64,000 nt of DNA, taken from NCBI GenBank assembly GCA_018136815.1, contig CM030936.1, positions 4,911,207-4,975,206 of the forward strand, written 5' to 3'. The notes under the pieces are model-generated. The model worked only from the letters and a program-made list of their open reading frames with translations, did not search any database and was not told the DNA's origin. The number at the start of each line of letters is the position of its first letter. The stretch's first letter is position 1. The stretch is from Isochrysis galbana (lineage: Eukaryota; Haptophyta; Isochrysidales; Isochrysidaceae). Shown piece by piece: positions 20,017-29,117 of the stretch. The translations under genes were made by a program, and so were the position numbers.

Positions 20017-20409
20017 TCAGTCATCAGATCTGCAGGTACCACTACGACACGTGTATTCACCACAGCACTCCGAGTTCTTTTGGCACACCGACCCTGGCTC
20101 GCGGTATGGCGTCTCACACACTCCATCGTCATTGCACTCAAGCCCTTCACAGCACTCGTCGCCATAACTGCACCCCCCCCTTTTCTCGATACACGGTGGG
20201 AGCGTACGGCACTTTTGGTCGGAGCACACGAGATCGTGACAACGGTCTCCATCGTTTGCACACTCTCCATCCACATCCTTACATCTGTCTGGCTGCTTCT
20301 TCGTGAGTACCAACGCGACGGCGATGGCGGCGACCACGGTTGGGCTGCGGACCTCCTCGTAGGTGCGGTGACCGAGTCGCTTGGCGATGAGGACAAAGTA
20401 CTGGCCCAT
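20017..20409 (-). CDS. Small cysteine-rich protein with disulfide-knot-like repeats
   Basis: The ORF is 130 residues from ATG 20409; the frame is open further upstream to 20742. It begins MGQYFVLIAKRLGHRTYEE, has a hydrophobic segment TVVAAIAVALVL at about 25-36, then some 90 residues with about 19 cysteines in spacings such as C-x6-C-x4-CC (GGCSYGDECCEGLEC; SVCQKNSECCGEYTC). The pattern is that of small extracellular disulfide-rich modules of dickkopf or knottin type, so I infer a secreted or type II membrane protein. The N-terminal ~20 residues match the start of the broken gene at 33204, suggesting a shared exon. In both, the shared part begins just after an AG, so this may be an internal exon. 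The specific function is unknown. Confidence 0.5.
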   Translation of the reverse strand: MGQYFVLIAKRLGHRTYEEVRSPTVVAAIAVALVLTKKQPDRCKDVDGECANDGDRCHDLVCSDQKCRTLPPCIEKRGGCSYGDECCEGLECNDDGVCETPYREPGSVCQKNSECCGEYTCRSGTCRSDD

Positions 20410-20896
20410 GGCGAAGGAGCGAGGCTTGTGGAGGAGGGAAGAGGAGAGTGAAGCGGGGTGTGGGTGGTGGTGGTGGAAGATGTCTGGGAGGAAGACTCTG
20501 GATTTTCGCCAGATGCGCACGCCGTGCGCATGATGAGTGGCAATCACATGCGCGGGGATCCCGTGCGTGGAAAGTTTCCGCGCGCCGTCAGGTTTCGTCA
20601 ATCCCCGCGGGGACGCCGTGCGTGCGCATGGAAGTTTCCGCACGCCGTCACGGATGCGCAGAAAAGGGTTTTGGCAGGCGCATGATGAGATTTCTCTCGG
20701 GCCCCTCGGGGGAACATGCACCGCGGGGAAAGCAGAGAACAAAGTTGTTATGCTAGTCTAAATTTAATTTTAAAATACTGCTCTATGTACAACTGTGGAC
20801 ATTTGATCGCTCAATTCGACTGATGTCCCACAATTGACGGAACGACACCTCTCCCGCCATCGCCTCCCCTACACTGGCGACTGGCGAGAGGTCTGG

Positions 20897-21217
20897 ACAT
20901 ACGGAACATCACCTAAGGTAGCTAAATCTCTTAGTAGAAACCACGGCGGATATCAATAAGGATCCTACGATATATATAAGGGAGGGAAACCCAAGTCGAG
21001 ACTAGATCAAGGGACGAGCCATAGTCTCCCGCCCCCTTCTCTCCAACTCTTGGCCGAAGCAGCGCGCGCGGCCTCCCTGGGACCAGCTTCTCCGCTAAAG
21101 AGGGAACTGGGGAAGGGGGAGGGGGTTGTTAGGGGTAAAGGTTGGGTAGTAGGGAGGTACATAAGCACGCTGCCGCAAGCCGCAAGTATAGCGGGGATTT
21201 TTAAGAAGATTTTTTTT
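20897..21217 (+). mobile_element. LINE 3' end, copy A
   Basis: The copy starts at ACATCACCTAAGGTAGCTAA (the last codons and stop of a LINE ORF) and ends ATTTTTAAGAAGATTTTTTTT. It parallels 46372-46707, including the block CCGAAGCAGCGCGCGCGGCC. Confidence 0.7.
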
Positions 21218-21239
21218 TCTGGACCCGCTATTGCGTAAC

Positions 21240-21782
21240 AGGGGGTCTGTGCTGCAAGATGGTTGTAAGCATGAGGGCTTCCTTCTCGCTGTTCGCGGTG
21301 GTGCGGGGGTGTAGCGTGGTGGCTGCGGTGCGGGCCTGGCTAGGCTGGTCGTCCTGGCTCCTGGCGCGGTCGCTTCGGCGACAGCGGCGAGTCCATCAGT
21401 ACTTCGACTGCATGCTGAAGTTAGTGCGCGGTGAGGGTGAGGGGGGCGCAGAGCGGCAGAGCGCCCGCATTGTCCCCTATTATAACAAAAGGTTGATTGG
21501 GTGGCCTCTACTTGTACGCCATGCGAGGTCGTACGGCAGGCGCCGCAGCTTCGATCTCATCCATACCACCTCGGCGGGCGCAAGCGCGCGGCGAGTCTTT
21601 TACTACTACAATTTACGACTAAAGCCAGACTAGGAGCGAGAAGGACTTTAAGCTACACTGCTTCTTCCCTAGCTGTCTAAGTAGACGTGTCCCTTACATC
21701 AATTCATCGACAAAAACTCGGAACGCCGCACGTACAGGCGCATCGAGGAAGCTGCGCTCAAGGACGATTGGATCATGAAGCA
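21240..21782. other. Intergenic, one unsupported ORF
   Basis: A 124-codon frame at 21259-21633 is Arg/Ser-rich and matches nothing I know. I do not call it a gene. Confidence 0.35.
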
Positions 21783-23324
21783 TCAGAAAAATGTGTTCCC
21801 TGTCGTCGGTTCGGGCAATCGAGAATGCGAGGGCTTCCTACGAACCATATCCAAGCATTCTTGCGAAACTATGGCCGCTGATCGTACCCCGGTATGGGCG
21901 CCTTCGTCCGCCCCCTTGACGGAGCTCAGCGGCACACGGGCCACCTTGGACAATGCAACCTTGGCTCCAGCGCCATGCAACGTCGAACCGCTGCTTCGTC
22001 CAGGTGCGCTGGCGACCCCCGCTCGCACCCGACGCGGTGCCGAGTTCCGTGCCAGCTCGGCTCGCATTGCTGCGGCGGCGACAGCAGCAGCCCTGGCGGT
22101 GGCTGCCGTATTTGTTTGCTCGTGCGATGTGCCGCCTCTGCTTGCAGATACGCCGGTCCCTGCGCTCGCTGAGGCCAGTGCAATGGCCGCGCTTGTAGTC
22201 GCTGGCGTCTCTGACATCATCTTCACCAAGCGTTTCGCCCGCTCACTAGCAGCGCGCGCCGCTTCTGCTTTAGCGACACCTGCTTCAACGCGTGCCTGGT
22301 AGGCCTCAGCTGCCCGTTTCGACGGTGCTACGGGCGCCTTTGCCAAAGGGCGCGTCTGCATTGAGATCCCGTTGCCATGCCCGCTAGCGAGGGCGATCTT
22401 CCCCGCCCCTGTGGACGGCGCCTGATTAAGTGATGTCTCGACGTTGCTCGCGACGTTCACGCGCAGCCGTGAAGGCGCGTCTGCCTGTGAGATGCCACAT
22501 ATAGACGCTGCCGTTTCCAAAGCTTCCGGCCCGCTCAGCGCACCAGAACAACCGGGTGGAGGTGTGATGTCCGCGCCGACTTCCACGGCCGAGCCGACTG
22601 TCACAGACATGCACGCTCCCGATGGCCCAGAGCTCTCCACGCTAGGGGGGTCGGTTTCAACGCTGCACGATCTAGGCTCCACGCTGGCCACGTCAGTGAT
22701 GCACAGATGCTCCAAGTTGGACAAACCAGGGCCGTCAGTGTTCGTACGTGCTCGTGCTAGGCTTGCCCCCTTCGCACGTGCTCGCTGCAGCTCGCCGTGC
22801 ACCTTCAGGCGATGCGGCGAGAGTGCCCCGGCAGAGGACTCACTATCGCTCGCGTGCAACAATTCCTCCCCTGCATCCTCGTCGGCATCACCACTCCGCC
22901 GCGCTGCAGAGGTGGAATCGCACTTGGCAAAAAGCTGGCGAACTAACTCAATCTCCGCCTCGGTCCAGCCGTCCAGTGTGGCCTCTCTGCCCCCAATAGC
23001 GAGAGCCGGAGATGCGTGCTTGCCCCAACTATTCTGGTAGGCGTGTGGGCTGATGCACTCGTGCTCACCCTCAGCCCCCCCCTCCTCCTCAAGCCCTAGG
23101 TGGAGCAGTGTGGGCGGCTCGTCCGAGTCTGGTGTGGAGGGCGGCGATGATAGTGCCGCCAGCACAACCTCAGGCGCGCTAGGTGGCTCAAGCGGCGGTA
23201 GCGTTGGGGCGGGGGGAGCGGTCGACCACGCCGCGACTGGCTCGGCTCTCCCCCACGCCTCCGCCGTCTCCCTTCTTCCGACCGTCGAATTGTGAGCGGA
23301 GCTCGCGGCGGCCACCGCTCTCAT
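21783..23324 (-). CDS. Ala/Ser-rich hypothetical protein
   Basis: ATG 23324 gives 513 residues; the frame stays open to 23591 but that part is a translation of a low-complexity G-rich leader. Visible features are an acidic, Pro-rich N-terminal third, the segment DGWTEAEIELVRQLFAKCDS, which has the first-helix look of a SANT/Myb repeat without the rest, and an Ala-rich helical stretch (AAEAYQARVEAGVAKAEAAR) likely to form a coiled coil. The length of the open frame and protein-like codon use argue that it is real. The function is unknown; a chromatin or regulatory role would only be a guess. Confidence 0.45.
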   Translation of the reverse strand: MRAVAAASSAHNSTVGRRETAEAWGRAEPVAAWSTAPPAPTLPPLEPPSAPEVVLAALSSPPSTPDSDEPPTLLHLGLEEEGGAEGEHECISPHAYQNSWGKHASPALAIGGREATLDGWTEAEIELVRQLFAKCDSTSAARRSGDADEDAGEELLHASDSESSAGALSPHRLKVHGELQRARAKGASLARARTNTDGPGLSNLEHLCITDVASVEPRSCSVETDPPSVESSGPSGACMSVTVGSAVEVGADITPPPGCSGALSGPEALETAASICGISQADAPSRLRVNVASNVETSLNQAPSTGAGKIALASGHGNGISMQTRPLAKAPVAPSKRAAEAYQARVEAGVAKAEAARAASERAKRLVKMMSETPATTSAAIALASASAGTGVSASRGGTSHEQTNTAATARAAAVAAAAMRAELARNSAPRRVRAGVASAPGRSSGSTLHGAGAKVALSKVARVPLSSVKGADEGAHTGVRSAAIVSQECLDMVRRKPSHSRLPEPTTGNTFF

Positions 23325-24845
23325 TGGTCTCTCTGAGCCTTCACGGCAGGCAGCCGGGCGGCGGGGAGGGAGGGGTATGCGTGTGGAGGGGGTGGGAGGG
23401 GTGGAGAATGGGTTTCGGGGTTGGAGGGGAAAGCCAGGGGTTCGGGCTGGATGGGCGGGGGAAGGGGAGGTAGGCTGAAGCACTGGGCGGCGCCCCCCCC
23501 TCCCTCTCTTCCTCTCCCTCCCTCCCTCTCCCCCCCCCCCCCCCCCCCTCTTCATCTCTTTTTCTCTCTCTTGGGGAGAATCTTCTTTCAAAATATTGCC
23601 TCTCCTCTCCTCTTCTTCTCTCGTACTACGCTCCTCAGATTATTTATTGCCCACAACTCTCCTCTCTCCCCCACTCTCTTCAAAAACAAACCCGTGAAGA
23701 TGCGAGAATTCTAATGAGGACCTTTCTTCTCTCCTCGAGGGGTGGGAAACATCGAAACATCCAAAACTCGGACCCCCAAAACGGTCGAGCGAAAAGAGAG
23801 CCTATCCTCATTTATTTATATCTCACGCCGACGTTAGAGAATCCCAGGCTTCGTCGTGTTCACAGGGCCCACGGCGGGTTCTTCACACTCTTCGCCCCCT
23901 GTGGCCTGTGAGTACCTGTGACCGGGCGCCTCCCGGCGGAGGTACAGTATGGGTGCACCATTAAGAAACTGTCGTATTTCATACGATGACAGGCTTTTAC
24001 TTCTAACCTGTGGGCTATTTTAAGCCTCAAGGTCTCGTCGATTGATATACCGCCTCTTCTCTTACTTTATTACTTTCTCTCGATGTCATCAAATGTTCCA
24101 TGACTGTCTTCTGTCTTCTCTCGTCCATCGGTCGTAGCTCCCCAGCGAGGTCTGCCCTCGTTGTGCCGACCCCTCTGTCGCATGTCCGCGCGTTGCTGAA
24201 TTGCCCTGGTGCCGATGCCTGGCCGTCCGTCCAGGTGTGGTTAGTTTTCGCTCCGTTTGGTTTAGTTTGTGTGTGGTTCTGTGCCCTCAGACTTTTTGAG
24301 TCCATGCGTTGTAGTCTCCCGTGTCTACCTCGGACCTAAGAAGCTCTCATTCTCATTCTCTCTCTCTTCCACTAGCTCGCTAGCTAGCCTCGTCCCTACT
24401 CGCCGACGCCACGCGTCGCAATGTCGCAATCCTCCGACCGCAAGTCTACGTGATCGCTCGTAGCGCTCGATGGCAGACACTCTCAGACCCGACTCTTACT
24501 ATGATCTGTCAGACATCTTCCCGCCAGCAACAATCAACGGTCAACGAACCTTCCACGACCGCGTCAGCTGCCGGCTCGATCGAACGGCCCTCTGCCTATG
24601 AGCCTGTAGTCATCGCGTGTTCGACAAGCACAAATTCAGCCTTGGCGCCTACGACCGCGCCCTAGATGGGAGAAACGTATTCACCGTTTTTCTACGAAGG
24701 CGAAAAACAGGCCGTTTTTGCCGTTTTTGAAACCCCTTCCGTTTCTCCCTCCGTTTTTAGACGGGCGCACGGGCACGGAGGCGCGCGCCAGCAGTGCGGT
24801 GGCGCTGCACGCGATCGCGTTCGGCATTGCTGAGTCCTGAGAGAT
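23325..24845. other. Intergenic with pyrimidine tract and possible retroelement leader
   Basis: A CT/C-rich tract lies at 23490-23560. From about 24040 to 24470 the sequence is a T/C-rich leader ending in two overlapping short ORF starts. One (ATG 24470, 43 codons) begins MADTLRPDSYYDLSD and could be a gag start, but I cannot confirm it. At 24685-24734 is the block CCGTTTTTCTACGAAGGCG, repeated in diverged form near 26590. Confidence 0.35.
24685..24734 (+). repeat. Diverged direct repeat, left copy
   Basis: The word pattern CCGTTTTTCTACGAAGGC..AAAAACAGGCCGTTTTT is matched at about 26590-26650 by CTGTTTTTCTATGAATGC..AAAAACAGACTGTTTTT. The two copies bracket the hAT-like remnant in direct orientation. 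Confidence 0.5.
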
Positions 24846-25628
24846 TCAGATTGACGCCTTCAATGCTGCCACCATGGCTCCAAACTTGGGGTGATCGGCC
24901 ACTGCGGCCGGGATATTACAAGCATAAAACATCTCAGCAATCGCAACATCGCACACGTCCTTACCCGCACCACCAAAGTTCAAGCAAGTCTGCCCCCGCG
25001 CACACGCCACACCAACAGCACCACGCGCCCCATCACACGCGCCTGCCACCTCATCCACTTGCCGCACAGCCTCCTTCCGCCTCTTCTTGCTCTCTTTCTC
25101 GGACTCGTTCTTCTGCACCCTGTCAACAAGAGCGAGAAAGGAGGGGTGCGTGGCAGCACACCGTGCCGACATGTTGCGCCCGAGCAGGTGGTCCACAATG
25201 CGCGTGGCCCCGCCGTGCCGCGCCACGCCGCAGCCATTGCATGTCCAGCTTGGCATGCAGGGATCCTCTTCCGAGGCGATCGTCACGCAATCCCAACAAG
25301 GGTGGGTGCGCTTCGCCACCAGCGAATTGCGCTTGCGCCCTAGATGGTGGGGCTGGCTGAGCCCCGTGGCTCGCGTGGGGAGCACACTGAAGACAGTGCT
25401 GCCCCTCTCCTCGCAAGCGCGCGGATCCTCCTCCTCCTGCTCCTCCTGCTCCTCCACCCCACCGCGGTGGCTGCTCAGCGCGCGCCCATGCAGGAGCGCA
25501 GCCCATTGCATGGGCGCCGACGCAGGAGCTGGCTGCTCTGCGTCGGCGTCGACAGCGAAGACGGCGGTGGCGGTGGGCGTAGAAAGCGCGGCGCGAGAGG
25601 CACGGTTGGGGTTGGGGTTGGGTTGCAT
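24846..25628 (-). pseudogene. hAT/DUF659-type transposase, N-terminal remnant with BED-like zinc finger
   Basis: The frame is 260 residues from ATG 25628. A zinc-finger region (CWDCVTIASEEDPC, then CNGCGVARHGGATRIVDHLL) has the C-x2-C...H...H layout of BED-type fingers. It is followed by a basic linker (ESKKRRKEAVRQ) and DVAIAEMFYACNIPAAVADH, the signature stretch that opens DUF659/hAT catalytic domains. The frame stops right there, so the catalytic core and dimerisation domain are absent. It is a truncated transposase, or an exon whose partners are lost. Confidence 0.65.
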
Positions 25629-26655
25629 GGCAGTGGCCAAGAGGGCAGAGAGAGCGAGAGAGCGGCATAGTTGTTGTATCAGTACTAATATCAGCTTTCT
25701 GATATCAGTAAGAGCTCAATTGAGGCAGATCACTGATATCACCTCTCAGCTAATAGATAGAATTAAAACGACTTCGTAGCGACATTTTTACTTTTATTTT
25801 TAGTTGTAGTAGTACTAGTACCAATACTTACGGCCGCAGGCCGCAGGCCGCAGAGCTCTGCATACCCCTGCGAGCGAGGCCGCTGCGCTCCGCTCTGCTC
25901 GGCTACCCTCCAGAAACTGGGAGACAGAACTCATGACAGAATAATGCAGGAGGGCGGGGCCGCCTAGAAGACAAAACTACTTTAATTTGATAATTTGCTT
26001 CGAGTATGCCGTGATGGCTCAATGGAGACGTTGTATGACCGCATCGCGAAACATCTGCGGATCGATGCCGCGTTGGAATTTATGGTGTGACATGAGGGTC
26101 TTATCTGGACGAGCGTCTTTTTTTTGCATCTGTAGCAGGGAGTGGGCTAGGCTCTGTCAGATTATCAGCAACACCCCATTTTTTGAGGATTCTTGCCCCA
26201 GTGGATTACTGTGCAGATCCTCCCACTTCTGGAGAGTGAGAGTGAGAGGTGGAGGTTCAATTGCACTCGCATACTCCCATCGCGCATCGATCGCACTCTG
26301 TGGCTGTAGTCCCCTCGCGAGCGTGGCAAGGCATTAGCGGCTATTAGCGGCGGCGCGGCGCCGGCAGTTTTGTTTTTAGGACGTCAGTTTTGTTATTGCC
26401 GCTTGCAAGCTGATACAAGTTACTGATATCAGTGTAAGCTCTAAAACCCTGCGAGCTCGCGAGCTGACGCAACAACTATGGAGAGCGGAGAGAGGAGGGC
26501 AGAGCGACGCGCTCGCGACTCGCGACTCGCGAGTCACAGAGAAGGGTGCCCCCCCCCGGTATCCGGTATCCTGGTACTGTTTTTGGTACTGTTTTTCTCT
26601 GTTTTTCTATGAATGCCAAAAACAGACTGTTTTTACTGTTTTTGGACGCCCCGGG
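25629..26655. other. Intergenic with ACTGATATCAGT-type palindromic words
   Basis: Clusters of CTGATATCAG words occur at 25675-25760 and 26405-26460, resembling small MITE-like ends (compare 62130-62560). The right copy of the 24685 repeat is at 26590-26650. No gene is recognised. Confidence 0.4.
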
Positions 26656-27132
26656 ATAACCAACATCATAGGCGAACTGAATAAAATCGCACGGTTCACA
26701 CCCGGATTAGAAAGGAGCAGGGAAGAAACCATTGTAGACAACCTATTCATCTACCCAAAAGGAGACGCCCAGAAAGTGATATACGTACTATACCTATTAG
26801 CGTGGAGATATATACTCACGGACTTCTATAGGATACACTACGACGGCATAAAATTCTCGGAAGAATCAATACTAATAAGAATAATAGAGAGATACACCAT
26901 ACTAAGCAAAGCACTCCTCTTCGCACAAGAAACCGACTCGGCGAGAACCGCCCAAGCGGGCATGGGAAGACAGCCTAAGAAAAGGATAGACATGAATGAC
27001 TTGAGATCCGTTTTCATCAGGAACGACAAAGGCGGTCTTAAGCCCAGCGCGGAGCTAGTGGAACTAGCCTCCAAGCTGGGGATCGCACACGCTGTCGAGG
27101 GGACCACGGAACAAGGGAACAAAGGAAATTGA
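26656..27132 (+). mobile_element. LINE ORF tail (C-terminal fragment)
   Basis: An open frame without a start encodes KIARFTPGLERSREETI, VDNLFIYPKGDAQKVIYVL, WRYILTDFYRIHYDGIKFS and a basic tail to a stop at 27132. It matches the split fragment at 16640-17900. The local DNA is AT-rich compared with its surroundings, which suggests an element with its own codon use. This is the region after the RT domain; no RT core is present. Confidence 0.55.
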
Positions 27133-27397
27133 AACATCGATACACCTACCAAAGTCGCTGATAGAGACAATGGAACCTAGATATAAACCAAACAAACAAA
27201 AAGCGACCAGACGGACACACACGACAACAAAGACAATTCCAGAAGGCCTGCCCGGACCCCACACTCTAAACCAGGCCACAGGTAGCGCACCGAGGCCGGA
27301 CCCCGGAAACCGAAGAAAAAGGAAAGAAGGGGGGCAGGGGAAGAGGTGGAGGGAGGAATGATAAGGGCGGTGTAGATAGCGAAGGGGAGTCCCATAA

Positions 27398-28009
27398 CTA
27401 GTAGGTGTGTAGCCCTGAATCTTCAGAAGTTTTTTTTGTATCCAAGTCGACGGTGCCACCAGCCTCGTCTGGGGTGTCGCGGAAGTGCTCGGAGATGAGG
27501 CAACGCACCTGCCTGTCTCTGAGCGCCCGCTCGTTGTACTTCACCAAGTTGGCCGCGTGCATGTTGGACTTGACGTGCGTGACGATGCTGCTCTTGATGT
27601 TGACGAGCTCGTCCTTGCAACACCTGCAAAACAGCTTGCCGCTCTCGGCAGCAAAGCTCTGCCCCGAGAATTGCTGAACTCGCTGCAATGGGGGCACCTT
27701 CGACTCCGCCGTCTTCCGCTCGCCAGATTGCCGGCCACGTATGCCAATAGGCGGCTTCTGCCGGATCTTTCTCCTCTGTTCGATGCGGGCGAGCAATGGA
27801 GCGCCCGATCTGTTGCCCTCCTCCCTCCTCCCCTCCGCATCGGCCTCGCTCGCTTCGGCCTCGCTCGCTTCGGCCTCGCTCGCTTCGGGCCTCACTTGCG
27901 ACAGCACTTGCGCCCACTCGACACTGAGGCGCGCCGAGGTTCGTACACCGAATGGCGTTGCAGTTGTGTCCCCCGGCGAGTGGGTAGCGCGCCTCTGCTC
28001 CCGCTCCAT
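27398..28009 (-). CDS. C2H2/BED-like zinc-finger protein, probable transposon-derived
   Basis: ATG 28009 gives 203 residues. The N-terminal half contains a tandem EASEA repeat (residues ~43-58, encoded by a short DNA repeat). Near residue 127 there is a zinc finger, LFCRCCKDELVNIKSSIVTH then VKSNMH, of the C-x2-C...H-x5-H type used by transposases and U1-like fingers. After it comes RDRQVRCLISEHFRDTPDE, which in repetitive algal proteins leads into a transposase core. Here the frame stops instead. It is either a truncated transposase or a domesticated DNA-binding fragment. It may be transcribed, but no evidence bears on that. Confidence 0.5.
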   Translation of the reverse strand: MEREQRRATHSPGDTTATPFGVRTSARLSVEWAQVLSQVRPEASEAEASEAEASEADAEGRREEGNRSGAPLLARIEQRRKIRQKPPIGIRGRQSGERKTAESKVPPLQRVQQFSGQSFAAESGKLFCRCCKDELVNIKSSIVTHVKSNMHAANLVKYNERALRDRQVRCLISEHFRDTPDEAGGTVDLDTKKTSEDSGLHTY

Positions 28010-28574
28010 CTGGGGGGGGAGGGGGGGGAGGGGGGGAAGGGGTCTCCGGGCGGAGAGGCGGGGGGGGCGCTCTGATTTCGCGCCACGGGTTCGCGCGCTC
28101 CCCCTCCCGACTCCCGAGGCCCTCCCCCCCCGCTTCCCCGCCCCCCCCCTTGGTATCGCATCTTCAGCCCCCTCACCCCCGCAAATTTCGAGAAATTTCG
28201 AACGAAATTTCTCCCGGCGAACCCCCCCCCCAAATTTCGAAAGAAATTTTCGAAATCCTGACCCCAGCCTAACCAAGCACTCTACCATCCGCCGTGCAAG
28301 TAGCGGCTAGTTTGTGAAGATTGTTTTGTACTTGTACGGACTAGGAACGACGAGCTCCTTACTTTTAGATCTTAGAACGGCGGTGCGGAGTAGAGAGTAG
28401 AGTCCGCTGTTCTTCCCCCAATCAAAGAGAGAAAGAGACTCTGTTGATTTCACTGAGCGAAGTGAAGAGACGATCGCTCTCTCTCCGCATACAATAACCG
28501 CAAATAACCGCTCGTCAGGTACCCCCCCCCCTCTCCCCTTCCTCTTTTTCTCTTCCTTCCTCTCTCTCACTATC
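28010..28574. other. Intergenic, C-runs
   Basis: C/G homopolymers lie at 28014-28070 and 28128-28150, with a small set of AAATTTCG repeats at 28185-28250. No gene is seen. Confidence 0.4.
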
Positions 28575-28590
28575 TCCCCCCCCCCTCTCT

Positions 28591-28672
<82 letters not shown>

Positions 28673-28702
28673 CTCTCTCTCTCTCTCTCCCTCTCTCTCT
28701 TT

Positions 28703-28764
<62 letters not shown>

Positions 28765-28824
28765 CTGGCTCTCTCTCTCTCTCTGACTCTGGCTCTCTCT
28801 CTCTCTCTCTCCCTCTCTCTCTCT

Positions 28825-28881
<57 letters not shown>

Positions 28882-28900
28882 TCTCTCTCTCTCTCTCTGA
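28575..28900 (+). repeat. (CT)n microsatellite
   Basis: About 320 bp of almost pure CT dinucleotides with occasional CCTC and GACTCTGG interruptions. It lies upstream of the PP2C start and may be part of its promoter or leader. Confidence 0.95.
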
Positions 28901-29117
28901 TTCTCTTTTGTTTGATTTCTCGCTCCACGTCCCTCTTCTTCTTCCATCATCATCCCCTCCTTCCGATATATTTTCCTACACACTCTCTTTCAACCCGTGT
29001 CTTTCCCTTCTCTCTCTCTCTCTCTTCTCTCTCTTCTCTCGCTCCTCTCCCCTCCCCCCCGCGCGCGTTCTCGTCCCGCCCCCCCCTCCCCCCACTGCCC
29101 CTCCCCCCCTTCCCCGC

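Larger units (their letters stand above)
19096..21217 (+). mobile_element. Segment ending in a LINE 3' end, bracketed by an 18-bp direct repeat
   Basis: TCTGGACCCGCTATTGCG occurs at 19078-19095 and 21218-21235. The right-hand 320 bp (from about 20897) matches the LINE 3' end at 46372-46707: a stop codon followed by GGTAGCTAA, then a shared untranslated region ending ATTTTTAAGAAGA and a T-run. An 18-bp duplication plus a LINE terminus fits target-primed insertion. The interior is not LINE-like throughout: it holds an AT-hook ORF, a duplicated block and a Cys-rich ORF on the opposite strand. It may be a composite or a nested insertion. Confidence 0.55.

Noticed and set aside
28515..28983. Long Arg-Glu repeat frames on the minus strand
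   Set aside because: They are translations of the (CT)n microsatellite, not proteins.
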